A DNA stretch of 34,885 nucleotides from Spirochaetia bacterium (GCA_027859095.1 JAQIBN010000163.1:1-34885), one strand, 5' to 3'; positions 25,482 to 34,686 are shown, numbered from the stretch's first letter. A program made the numbers and translations. The notes: generated by a model from the letters alone, not told the origin.

Positions 25482-26557
25482 TGCGTATTATTTTTGAAAA
25501 ACGAAATACAATTTCTAAGAAAGCAATATTACTTGTTCCTGTTTTTTCTTTTATTGTTTCACTATTTCTAATAGGAATACTCTTACTTATTTTTAAAACC
25601 AATCCTTTCTTAACATATGCAAGTATGTATGTTGGAGCTTTTGGTACATGGATGAATTTTACAGAAACTCTTGTTAAGGCAATTCCCCTTATGCTCACAG
25701 GTATAGGTGTTGGTCTTGCATTCAGACTGAGGTTTTGGAATATCGGTGCCGAGGGGCAATTGGTTTTTGGTGGTGTTATAGCGACCTGGGTTGCTTTATT
25801 TTGGTCTCCCTTTATACCTGCCTGGATGGTTTTACCTTTAGCAATAATTGCAGGAATGATTGCGGGTGCTTTATGGGCTGGTATTCCTGCTGTTTTAAAA
25901 GTGTCCCTTAATGTGGATGAAACTCTTGTCAGCTTAATGCTTAATTATGTTGCAATTATGATTGCTCAGGGCCTTTATTACGGACCATGGAGAGATCCTG
26001 ACGGTTTTGGGTTTCCAGGAACAAAATTATTCCCTCAAATTGCGTGGCTTCCCCGATTTTCAGGTAGAGCTCACTACGGATTATTATTTGCTGTTCTTAT
26101 AGCACTTATAATGTGGGTAATTTTGAATCGGACAAAATGGGGTTTTGAACTTAAAATGATAGGGAGAAATCCCAGAGCTGCAAGTGTTATGGGTGTAAGA
26201 ATTGGCAGTAACATAATAATTGCATTACTTGTTTCCGGGGCTATATCCGGTATGGCCGGAGTCTTTGAAGTTACAGCTATATCCCATCGACTTCAGCAGG
26301 GATTAAGCATGGGGTATGGGTATACGGCAATTATTGTGGCATGGATGGCACAGTTAAATCCTATAGCAAGTTTGTTTGTTGCCATACTTATGGCAGGGCT
26401 CCTTGTTGGTGGTGATCAGGTTCAGATGATGATGGGACTGCCAGCTGCCATGGGACTGGTTTTACAGGGAATGATACTTTTCCCAATGCTTGCAGGATCG
26501 CTATTTACTGATTTTAAGCTTAAAGTTATCTCAAACAAAGAGGAGGCTGGTGTATGA
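25481..26557 (+). CDS. BMP-type ABC transporter permease 1
   Basis: A 358-residue inner-membrane permease with about eight to nine hydrophobic segments. The NIGAEGQLVFGG stretch and the cytoplasmic GRNPRAASVMGV loop, which contacts the ATPase, are typical of the BPD_transp_2 family. It overlaps the ATPase gene by one base and the second permease by four (ATGA), so the three are translationally coupled. Confidence 0.92.
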   Translation: MRIIFEKRNTISKKAILLVPVFSFIVSLFLIGILLLIFKTNPFLTYASMYVGAFGTWMNFTETLVKAIPLMLTGIGVGLAFRLRFWNIGAEGQLVFGGVIATWVALFWSPFIPAWMVLPLAIIAGMIAGALWAGIPAVLKVSLNVDETLVSLMLNYVAIMIAQGLYYGPWRDPDGFGFPGTKLFPQIAWLPRFSGRAHYGLLFAVLIALIMWVILNRTKWGFELKMIGRNPRAASVMGVRIGSNIIIALLVSGAISGMAGVFEVTAISHRLQQGLSMGYGYTAIIVAWMAQLNPIASLFVAILMAGLLVGGDQVQMMMGLPAAMGLVLQGMILFPMLAGSLFTDFKLKVISNKEEAGV

Positions 26558-27507
26558 TAGTTTTACTTACCTCTATATTGGCAATTACACTTAGGGCAGG
26601 TACTTCTCTTATATATGCAACCATAGGAGAAATATATACAGAAAGATCTGGTGTACTTAATCTGGGTCTTGAAGGTATGATGCTGGTAGGAGCAGTTTCT
26701 TCTTTTGCTACTGTTTATTATACCGGATCACTTTCTTTGGCAGTTTTTGTTGCAATGCTTACGGGTGTTCTTCTTTCATCTATTCATGCCTTTTTATCAA
26801 TTACCATGCGGGCTAATCAGGTTGTAAGCGGATTAAGTATAACACTTTTCGGAACCGGCTTTGCAAGTTTTCTTGGTCAGCGTCTGGGGCCTGAATCCAA
26901 TGGAAGGTATCTGATTGGTTTAATTGGAGAAAAATTTACTCCTATAGCAATACCGGGACTTTCTAAAATACCATTGTTAGGCGCTCTTTTTAATCAGGAT
27001 CTTCTAACCTATATTGTCTATCTTATAATACCAATAGCATGGTTTTATATGTTTAAGACAAAAAATGGTTTGAATCTTAGGGCTGTTGGTGAGAATCCTC
27101 AAACAGCTGATGCCATGGGTATTGATGTATTAAAAACAAGATATTTGTATACTATTATTGGCGGAACTCTTGTTGCAATTGGTGGAGCGCATCTTTCCCT
27201 GGCTTATGCTCCTGGGTGGTCTGAGAATATTACAGGTGGAAGAGGCTGGATTGTTATTGCACTGGTTATTTTTTCTATGTGGAATCCTTCCCGGGCAATA
27301 TGGGGTGCACTTCTCTTTGGTGGAATAAATGCAGTACAGTTTCGTCTTCAGGCAAGCGGAACCAATATCCCTGCTTCCTTTCTAAACATGCTGCCTTATC
27401 TGGCAACTATTATTGCTCTTGTTGTTATGACCTGGTTAGAGAACTTTGGTAAAAAGGTTGGAGCACCAGCTGCTTTGGCTACCCCTTATATGAGGGGAGA
27501 GAAATAA
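26554..27507 (+). CDS. BMP-type ABC transporter permease 2
   Basis: A 317-residue inner-membrane permease with about eight hydrophobic segments. It has LNLGLEGMMLVGA near residue 36 and the coupling loop GENPQTADAMGI, the partner of the GRNPRAASVMGV loop in permease 1. It would pair with permease 1 as a heterodimer. Last gene of the operon; a hairpin-rich spacer with no obvious simple terminator follows. Confidence 0.92.
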   Translation: MIVLLTSILAITLRAGTSLIYATIGEIYTERSGVLNLGLEGMMLVGAVSSFATVYYTGSLSLAVFVAMLTGVLLSSIHAFLSITMRANQVVSGLSITLFGTGFASFLGQRLGPESNGRYLIGLIGEKFTPIAIPGLSKIPLLGALFNQDLLTYIVYLIIPIAWFYMFKTKNGLNLRAVGENPQTADAMGIDVLKTRYLYTIIGGTLVAIGGAHLSLAYAPGWSENITGGRGWIVIALVIFSMWNPSRAIWGALLFGGINAVQFRLQASGTNIPASFLNMLPYLATIIALVVMTWLENFGKKVGAPAALATPYMRGEK

Positions 27508-27517
27508 TTCTACAATG

Positions 27518-27602
27518 GGGGGGAAGTTTCCCCCTCACTCCAAACCCGCTGTTCCTTATCCCTTTTCCGGCTATCGCCGGGGTATAAGGGCGGTTTTTCC
27601 GC
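27518..27602. repeat. Hairpin-rich REP-like spacer after the ABC operon
   Basis: The 27508-27734 gap has no credible gene. It holds a G-run/C-run hairpin (about 27518-27536), a compound hairpin (27554-27589; outer CCTTAT/ATAAGG, inner CCGGC/GCCGG capped by TATC) and a small GCGG/CCGC hairpin over a T-run (27590-27602). Together they may end the ABC operon and mark the edge of the accessory island; they look like an extragenic repeat. Confidence 0.55.
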
Positions 27603-27734
27603 TACCCCCTCTTTTAAATTCGTAAATTACTATTCTGAAATTCTTTAAATTTTCTTGAGTTCTACCTTTTGATGCTGTATTATTCAGGGGCTATATTCTA
27701 AAAAAAGTATTTATGTTTAAAGTGGGAATCGGGA

Positions 27735-28562
27735 ATGGAAGATAATAACAAATTGCAATTATTTCAGGAACAAAAGGTAAGAACTCATTGGGACGAAGAA
27801 CAGGAGAAGTGTTTTTTTTCTGTACAGGATATCGTTCAGATCCTTTCAGAAAGCAAAGATGTAAAACAATACATAAAAAAAATCCGTAGCCGTAATTCGG
27901 AATTAAACGCTAACTGGGGTACAATTTGTACCCCAGTTGAAATGATAGCAATAGATGGTAGAAAACGTAAAATTCAAGCGGCTGATACAGCAGGTATTTT
28001 AAGGATTATCCAGTCTATTCCCTCACCAAAAGCAGAACCTTTTAAACTATGGCTGGCACAAATCGGTGCAGAGCGGATTTATGAGATAGAAGATCCCGAA
28101 CTGGCTTTTGACCGTGCTATGGAAATCTATCTTGCAAAAGGGTATTCAAAAGATTGGATCAATCAGAGATTGAAAAGTATTGAAGTCAGAAAAGTGCTGA
28201 CTGATGAATGGAACGAGCGGGGAATGAAGAAGGGCCTGGAATACGCCATTTTAACTGATGAAATAACAAAGGCCTGGGCCGATAGATCTGTTAAAGATTA
28301 CAAGAAATTGAAAGGTCTTAAAAAAGAGAATCTCCGGGATAATATGTCTAATCTGGAACTGGTTTTGAATATGCTGGCAGAAGCCTCTACTACGGAAATT
28401 TCCAAAAAGAAAAAACCTGAAGGTCTGAATGAAAATAAGGATATTGCCAGAAAGGGCGGGACAGCAGCAAAAAAAGCCAGAGTGGAAATAGAAAAACAAA
28501 CAGGAGAGGCAATTGTAAGCGCAGGGAATTCTAATAAACTAATTGGGAATGGAAAGCAGTAG
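27735..28562 (+). CDS. Bro-N / DinD-like antirepressor-type protein (intact)
   Basis: A 275-residue protein. Residues 1-115 form a Bro-N domain (SVQDIVQILSES, then ILRIIQSIPSPKAEPFKLWLA), and the rest (LKKENLRDNMSNLELVLNMLAEA, then a KGG-rich tail) fits the DinD-like C-terminal domain. Bro-N domains bind DNA in phage antirepressors and DNA-damage-inducible DinD. It looks complete. The ribosome site is weak (GGGA at the ATG). A 27-bp palindrome lies inside the gene (27912-27938). It opens the accessory island and is the intact relative of the broken gene at 30239. Confidence 0.8.
   Translation: MEDNNKLQLFQEQKVRTHWDEEQEKCFFSVQDIVQILSESKDVKQYIKKIRSRNSELNANWGTICTPVEMIAIDGRKRKIQAADTAGILRIIQSIPSPKAEPFKLWLAQIGAERIYEIEDPELAFDRAMEIYLAKGYSKDWINQRLKSIEVRKVLTDEWNERGMKKGLEYAILTDEITKAWADRSVKDYKKLKGLKKENLRDNMSNLELVLNMLAEASTTEISKKKKPEGLNENKDIARKGGTAAKKARVEIEKQTGEAIVSAGNSNKLIGNGKQ
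27912..27938. repeat. Perfect 12-bp-arm palindrome inside the Bro-N gene
   Basis: Arms 27912-27923 and 27927-27938 pair fully around ATT. The core 15 bases (GGTACAATTTGTACC) recur at 30379-30393 in the second Bro-N gene, in another reading frame. Confidence 0.85.
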
Positions 28563-28634
28563 ACAGGGTTAAATGAGTTGTTTTTATTTTTTAATATATA
28601 ATAGAACTATCAGGCATAATTAAAAGGGGTATAA

Positions 28635-29273
28635 ATGAGTCTATTCCAGAAATCGGTTGAGAAGAAACAACTATCTGAACTGGATACCACTTTAATGGAA
28701 ACAAAATATAAATCTTTCCAGGATTATTTTGGCAATACAGAGAGACAGGAAAATATTCGGAACTCTAAGGAGGAACAGTTTCAGGAAGGGTTCCTAAGAG
28801 AACTGTTTGTAAATATTTTCGAGTATACTTTGAACCCTGAGCCGGGTTATAACCTGACTACGGAATTAAAAAATATTTCCAACAGCAGAAAAGTTGATGG
28901 GGCAGTTCTCAATAGTAATGGGGATGCCATAGCCGTCATCGAATTAAAATCTACAACTACAACAGACCTCGATTCCATTGAGACCCAGGCTTTCGGGTAT
29001 AAGAACCATCAGCCCAAATGTGTATATGTTATTACCTCCAATTTTGAGAAGCTGCGGTTTTACATTGAAGATGCCATAGGTTTTATAGATTTTGATCTGT
29101 TTAATCTCTCAAAGGAGCAATTTGCTCTGTTATGGTTGTGTCTGGCTAAAGATAGTTTGTTAAACAACCAGCCTCTGGAAATAAAGAAATATTCTATTAT
29201 CCGCGAAGAGGATATTACAAAAAAATTATATACAGATTATTCGGCAATGGAAATCACTGAAGGATCTAGATGA
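28635..29273 (+). pseudogene. N-terminal fragment of a type IIG restriction-modification enzyme
   Basis: A 212-residue open frame matching the start of type IIG (Eco57I-like) restriction-methyltransferase fusions. It carries a PD-(D/E)xK nuclease core (DGAVL, then AVIELKST) and the LFNLSKEQFALLWLCLAKD linker. It ends early at TGA 29271. Just before that, the frame of the next piece opens (reading SLKDLDEYKPLYSRF), so a frameshift or deletion has cut the gene near 29235-29260. The start ATG has AGGGG upstream. On its own it could still be a stable nuclease-like domain, but no partner is intact. The intervening sequence normally found in the family is missing. Confidence 0.75.
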
Positions 29274-30252
29274 GTACAAACCCTTGTATTCAAGGTTTGT
29301 AAAATATTTTGGTTATATGGATAAGGGGTATAAGGGTAAGACTTACGATATTTTTGCCTATAACGGCGGTTTGTTTAAACCGGACGAGATCATGGATAAT
29401 GTAAAAATCGATGATGATATTCTTGAGAGGAATATTTATGGTGTTGATATTAATGAGGAATCTGTTGAGATTGCGAAGTTGTCCCTTTGGCTTAGAACGG
29501 CTCAGAAAGGGCGGAAACTTAATACATTAAATTCTGAAAGTTGGAATTTCTATTCAGTTGAAGAAAGTAAGTTACTCAACAAATTAATGAAATATAAAAA
29601 CTTGAAAGATCAATTTGGAAAATCTTATAGAGGTATTGTGACAGGATTTAATGAAGCATTTATTATTAATAAACCCATTAAGCAACAACTGGAAAAAGAA
29701 CATATTTCATCAAAGGAGCTAATTAAACCATTTCTTGAGGGAAAAGATCTAAGTAAATGGCATTCTTCCGAAATTGAAAAGTACATCATTTTTTCTAAAA
29801 GAGGGATAACTATAGATGATTATCCTGCTATTAAGAATTATCTTAGTTCATTCAAGGAAAAACTAACTCCAAGAAATTCACCGGAACAGAAAATTGGGAG
29901 AAAATCAGGTGCATACAAGTGGTTCGAAATACAGGATTCAGTGGATTATTATAAAGTGTTTGAAAGTTCCAAGATTAACTGGCCAAATTTACAATCTGGA
30001 AATAAATTTAGTATTGAACGTAAAGGATATTACATAAATGCACCAGCAGTCGTATTGCCATCTGATAATAAAATGCTTTTATGTATTTTAAACTCAAAAA
30101 TAACTTGGTTTTTTCTTCAATCAATATGTGTTGTTCGTAGTGGTGGATATATTGAAGTAAAACCTCAATATTTCGAACAAATACCTATTCCAAAATTTAA
30201 AAATGAGGATTTTTTTGAACAAAAAGCAGATGAAATAATTAATTATACATAA
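29245..30252 (+). pseudogene. Internally deleted C-terminal part of the type IIG enzyme
   Basis: The frame from 29284 (TTG, no ribosome site; open upstream from about 29245) continues the gene above. It has DKGYKGKTYDIFAYNGGLF, then NIYGVDINEESVEIAKLSLWLRT (the post-motif-I methyltransferase helix), then a target-recognition part ending in PQYFEQIPIPKF. Two essential methyltransferase motifs are absent: the SAM-binding DPACGSG before NIYGVD and NPPY after LNTLN. Both losses look like in-frame internal deletions, joined at DDILERN and LNSESWN. The C-terminus also stops early. It cannot be a working methylase, so it is a relic. Codon use is AT-rich like its neighbours. Confidence 0.75.
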
Positions 30253-30574
30253 TAACGAATGGTGGTTTGTTATTAACGATGTCGTTTTAGCTCTTACAGA
30301 TTCTAAAGACCCGGCACAATATTTTAAACGAATGAAATTACGAGATGAAGAGCTGAAAAAGCTAATAGATAAAGGGAGGGTACAATTTGTACCACCCCTT
30401 AGGTTAGAAGTTGAAACTCCCGGTGGAAAGCAAAAATTATATTGTTGGAACACTGAGGGAATATTCAGAATTATTCAATCTATTCCATCTTCCAAAGCAG
30501 AGCCTTTGGAATGACTCCGGGTGAATACAAGGAATTAAAACAACTAAAAAGAGAAAATTTGCGAGACCATAAAG
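30239..30574 (+). pseudogene. Broken second Bro-N (DinD-like) gene
   Basis: The frame reads LIIHNNEWWFVINDVVLALTD and continues to SIPSSKAEPL at 30512, clearly Bro-N, but it lacks an N-terminal start and stops at TGA (30512). The next bases, ATGACTCCGGGTGAATAC (30511 on), encode MTPGEYKELKQLKRENLRDH, the C-terminal part of the same family, so the middle (family WLA to MTPG) is gone. That piece then runs directly into the KilA-N fragment. Compare the intact paralogue at 27735. Confidence 0.7.
30379..30393. repeat. Second copy of the 15-bp Bro-N palindrome
   Basis: GGTACAATTTGTACC, 6-bp arms around ATT, matches the core of 27912-27938 exactly. Here it is read as VQFVP, in a different frame from the first copy (GTICT). 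Confidence 0.8.
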
Positions 30575-30952
30575 CGCGGCCTTACAAAAATCAATTATCG
30601 CATTCACACCGATGCTATAAAAATGAACTTAATACCGTTAGAGCTTTCAGCAAAGCAGATACTGTATGTTTACTCTTCTGAAGCGGATATACTGAACATG
30701 GCACTTTTTGGTAAAACAGCTAAACAGTGGAGAGCTGAAAATCCAGGAGAAAAAGGTAATATCAGGGACTTTGCCAATGTAAGCCAGCTTGTATGTTTGT
30801 CCAATTTAGAGAATATCAATGCTCTGCGGATAAATGAAGATATTGCTCAGCCAGATAGACTAAGAAAATTGAATGAAATTGCTATTAAACAAATGAAGTT
30901 GTTAACTACCGATTCTATTGGCTTAACTAAGCTAAGAGGTCCTAATGAGTAA
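30572..30952 (+). pseudogene. C-terminal fragment of a KilA-N-domain protein
   Basis: The frame reads RGLTKINYRIHTDAIKMNL and then LSAKQILYVYSSEADILNM and ALFGKTAKQWRAENP, the C-terminal half of phage/island KilA-N-domain proteins. The KilA-N DNA-binding half is missing. At the left it is fused to the Bro-N remnant near 30570. The largest ATG frame begins at 30623, with no ribosome site. The stop overlaps the SIR2-like gene start by eight bases. Confidence 0.68.
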
Positions 30953-31937
30953 ATATGGATTTGCTGATGGTATTCTGGGGGGAACTATAAATATGGATGA
31001 GCAAGAAAGAATAATTCAAGAAAATAAGTTTCGAGTAAAAAAATACCTTAGTTTGGAGAATGTGAGTTTTTTAACTGGGGCCGGAACAAGTTTTCACCTG
31101 GGAGCTCCTGTGATAAGAGATATTCCGGAAGGATTAAAAGATCTTTGTGAGGAAGATATAAAAACTTATTTTCCTGAAAAGAGTAATCCTTCTTATGAGG
31201 ATTTATTTAATTGTTTACAGGCAGACAGATATATAAAACTAAATAAGGGGGAATCAACAGATAGCATCAATACATCCATTAAAGATATGCAGAAATGGTT
31301 ATTTGATAATTGCAATACAGATAAAACCAAATTAAATGAATATTATGAAAAAGATGAAAAACTGCAAAAAAATAGATATCATTATCATGAAGTTTTTATA
31401 AAAAAGCTATTGCAAAGACCCAATAATTTAAAACGTGCAAACCTGTTTACAACAAATTATGATATGGCTTTTGATTATGCACTTGATAATATGGGCATAC
31501 ATTATATTAATGGCTTTATGGGAGTACATAATCGTAGTTTCAGACCGGAGGTATATGACTATGATTTATATTATCCGGGGCAAAGTGTGACAGGGAAAGT
31601 ACACCGTGCGGAAAAGGTAATAAAATATTTTAAAATGCATGGCTCTTTATCCTGGCTGGCAATAGAACCACATTTTAGTAATACCTATGGAATTAAAGAA
31701 ATCCCTCTTAATGACGAATTTACCATCACTGATGATAATGAACTCATGATCTACCCCTGTGTTAGCAAAAAATCATTCACATTGGATTTACCTTATTCCG
31801 AATTATTTAGACAATTTTCACAAGCTATTAATCAACCACAATCTGTTTTATTTTGTATCGGCTATTCTTTTTGGCTAAAAATAAACAAGAAAGTGGAAAA
31901 AAACATATATTGCCAAACTATTTACTTTCTGAGATAA
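30945..31937 (+). pseudogene. SIR2-like defence protein, C-terminus replaced
   Basis: Most of a bacterial SIR2-domain protein that would hydrolyse NAD+ in phage defence. Visible motifs are GAGTS (45-49), TTNYD (169-173), the histidine in MHGS (232) and CIGYSF (304-309). Right after GYSF, where the family goes on with a GDEH-type stretch, the frame runs into unrelated residues and stops at 31937. The bases there are those of a HerA gene in another frame, so a deletion joins the two at about 31866-31875. The start may be ATG 30945 or ATG 30993 (GGGGGG ten bases upstream). The catalytic face is largely present, but the C-terminus is lost. Confidence 0.78.
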
Positions 31938-33157
31938 CCAACATTATAAATGCTACTGCAGAGGAAATAAAAAAAAGGACCGGTTATAGTGATTATGGTA
32001 ATTGGGTTTGGAAAGGCAATGGAATAAGAGTGAATAATGGTAGATCCACATTAGTTGATAATGAAATATTAAATATTGGAAAAGAGATCGAGAAATATCA
32101 CACTACTTTAGGACAAGAAATCATAAAATTAGGATCTGGAAATGTTTTTAATGATGCTTCAAAGCAGGAGATTATTAGAAAACAGATCCAGAAATTTTTT
32201 GATTCCTCAAATAAAGATATTATTGAAGAACAAATAGTTGGTGAGCAAAATATCGACTTACCTACATGGTTTAATTACCAGGAATTATGTACGAAATTTA
32301 TTGATGCAGCCATAAAACAGGAAGGACAAAGCAATAACCGTATTGTAGAGTTTGTTTCTACATTACGGTTGAGAATGAGGAGCTTTCTTAATGATAAGAG
32401 AATGGCTATCCCTTTAATGCTGAAAGATAATGAAAAGGATAATAAAAATGTTTTAGCTCATTTTATATCATTCTTATTAGGTGATTTTAATAGGTATTTC
32501 AAAGGTGATACAAAAAATAGTTTTATTAAACAATACAATAGTGATGCAAACCCAGAACAGGAAGATAAAACAAATCAAATTACAATTGTTGATGTTTCAG
32601 AGTTACCATTTGAGGTCTTGGAAACTGTTACTGCTTTATTTGGACGTTTAATTATTGAATTTGTCTCCCATTTTTTGCCTGAAAATAGAGGGAAATATCC
32701 AATAGTAATTGTTTTGGAAGAAGCACAGAATTATATCTCTGAAAAAAATGATTCAGTTGCAAAAATCGTATTTGAGCGTATCGCCAGGGAAGGGCGAAAG
32801 TATGGCATATCACTGGTTGTTTGTAGTCAGAGACCTTCTGAATTATCAAAGACTGTTCTTTCTCAATGTAATTCATTTGTAATTCATCGTTTACAAAATC
32901 CTGAAGACCAAAAATATATCAAAGGATTAGTTTCAAGTGCTAATGCTGATATTTTAGACCAATTACCAATCATTCCTCAACAATATGCAATAATTACGGG
33001 AGATTGTGTCAGAACTCCTATTCAAGTACGAATTGACGATGTGGATCCGACTCCAAATAGTCATAATCCAAAATATATAGAAAATTGGCTTTCAGATTTA
33101 AATATACCATATGAGGATACTTGTAAGCGATGGTGTAATAATGAGAATACAAAATGA
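31866..33157 (+). pseudogene. C-terminal part of HerA-type ATPase, Walker A missing
   Basis: The frame from 31853 (TTG, no ribosome site) encodes LAKNKQESGKKHI onward: the C-terminal half of a HerA/FtsK-type hexameric ATPase. It has Walker B IVIVLEEAQN near residue 285, the SQRPSELSKTVLSQC sensor/arginine-finger region and HRLQNPEDQKYI. No Walker A (GxTGSGKS) is found in the window; the part of the gene that carries it was removed along with the SIR2 C-terminus. SIR2 followed by HerA is a known antiphage pair, here reduced to a non-functional fusion scar. Confidence 0.78.
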
Positions 33158-33212
33158 ACAAACGCACAAATAATAATACTTTGAAGTTTGATAAGAATAG
33201 GGATGTCTCCCC

Positions 33213-33524
33213 ATGAGTCAAACATTCCGTCACTTCACAGCCTTCGGCAAACGCATAGAATCCTACCTTATCGGTTTAGTGCTCAGAGAAGGCCTCGATG
33301 TCAACATGCCTCTCGTAAATGACGGCGCCATTGATGGGCTAGTTAAAAAGCCGGATGGTAGTTTTGTGCAAAATCTTCAAGTTACAGCAGATAAACTTGG
33401 GTATTTTGGTTACCATAAGAAATTTAACGTTTATATTGAACTCCTTTCATTTGACAGGTTATTAAACTCTGCTAAAGAACGAAATCGGGTTTTTTTTGAT
33501 AAGTTAGGATTACCGGTCACATAA
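33213..33524 (+). pseudogene. Chimeric fragment: nuclease-like N-terminus, unrelated C-terminus
   Basis: A 103-residue frame with AGGG upstream of the ATG. The first 50 residues (FGKRIESYLIGLVLREGLDV, then DGAIDGLVKKPDGSFV) look like the start of a PD-(D/E)xK-type protein of defence islands. Where the ExQxK active-site strand should follow, residues change to QNLQVTADKLGYFGYHKKFNVY and then SFDRLLNSAKERNRVFFDKLG, which reads as the C-terminus of another protein. I interpret it as another deletion join. The identity of both halves is from memory and is low confidence. Confidence 0.5.
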
Positions 33525-33584
33525 TTATGAATTTTTTGCCAGTAAGATTAGGATCATCAGGAAAATGCATATGGAGGTACGTTA

Positions 33585-34679
33585 ATGCCTAAGGATCTAA
33601 CAGTTTCCGGTGTTGAAAGACAGAATATTCTAAACAATCCATTTGCGCTGGAGGAAATTGAAAAGGCAACACGCATAACAAGTATCCCCTTTGAGGGCAA
33701 AAATGTGCTATTAAAAGAGCACGTAGCTTTATTTTTTGGGGTAACAATCCGGACAATTGAGAATTATATATCGAAATATGACGAAGAACTCATGTTAAAC
33801 GGTTATGAGGTTTTACGTGGCAAACGCTTACAGGATATAAAATTAGCTATGTCTTCCCTTGATGATACCGAAACAGATTTCGGGATCATCAAAAAGGTCG
33901 CCAGATTGGCTGTTTTCGATTTCCGTTCCTTCCTGAATCTTGCAATGCTCATTACAGAGGGAGAAAAAGCACGGCTTTTACGTCAAACTATTCTGGATAT
34001 TGTAATCGATACAATTAACAAAAAAACCGGCGGGGCTACAAAATATATAAATCAGCGTGATGAAGATTTTATTCTGGCCTATTTCCAGGAAGAAAACTAC
34101 CGAAAGGAGTTTACTGATTCTCTGAGAGATTATCTGGATATGGGAAATTTTAAGTATCCGCTTTATACAGATAAAATTTATGTTAGCATATTTAAAGAAA
34201 ATTCCAAAGAATATCGTAAAATCCTTAAACTTCATGAAAAAGATAAGGTTAGAGAGACTTTCTACTCTGAAATACTGGATCTAATTGCTTCTTATGAGTA
34301 TGGTTTCGCCAAAATTCTGGAAGAGGCTTTTAGATTAAAAGGGAGTAAGCTTAATTCATGGGAAGCTGAAAAACTCTTTTCCGAATTTGAAAAACAATCC
34401 CATTGGAAACCTTTAGTGGAAAGGGCCAGGAATAAAATGGCAAGCCGGGATCTTGCGTTTCGTGATGCCCTTCATTTGCAACTGAAAGAATATATCTCAC
34501 CAGTCAAAGCAGCAGATTTTGAGCGTTTTATTAGAGAGATGGAGAACATTAGTTATCATCTGGCTGCCGGAAAAATAGAAAAAGAGTTTCTTAAAGAGAT
34601 AATACAGGCAGTGATTGATGATAATATGGATGACGAAGAATTGAAATTAAGGATTTTTAAAGCCATCAGTAAGGAATAA
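33585..34679 (+). CDS. HTH protein, possible antirepressor or antitoxin
   Basis: A 364-residue protein that appears complete. The N-terminus (about residues 40-85) is a winged-helix/HTH stretch: LLKEHVALFFGVTIRTIENY and a GYEVLRGKRL tail. The remainder is helical, with FDFRSFLNLAMLITEGEKARLL, KTGGATKYINQRDEDF and a C-terminal MASRDLAFRDALHLQLKEYI. I recall related proteins beside Fic/Doc toxin genes, but no toxin gene follows here, so the role is uncertain. The ATG has GGAGGT seven bases upstream. It is the last gene of the island. Confidence 0.7.
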   Translation: MPKDLTVSGVERQNILNNPFALEEIEKATRITSIPFEGKNVLLKEHVALFFGVTIRTIENYISKYDEELMLNGYEVLRGKRLQDIKLAMSSLDDTETDFGIIKKVARLAVFDFRSFLNLAMLITEGEKARLLRQTILDIVIDTINKKTGGATKYINQRDEDFILAYFQEENYRKEFTDSLRDYLDMGNFKYPLYTDKIYVSIFKENSKEYRKILKLHEKDKVRETFYSEILDLIASYEYGFAKILEEAFRLKGSKLNSWEAEKLFSEFEKQSHWKPLVERARNKMASRDLAFRDALHLQLKEYISPVKAADFERFIREMENISYHLAAGKIEKEFLKEIIQAVIDDNMDDEELKLRIFKAISKE

Positions 34680-34686
34680 TTCTTAG

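Noticed and set aside
27735-28562. Bro-N gene as a broken copy
   Set aside because: Unlike its paralogue at 30239, both its domains are continuous and in frame, so it is called intact.
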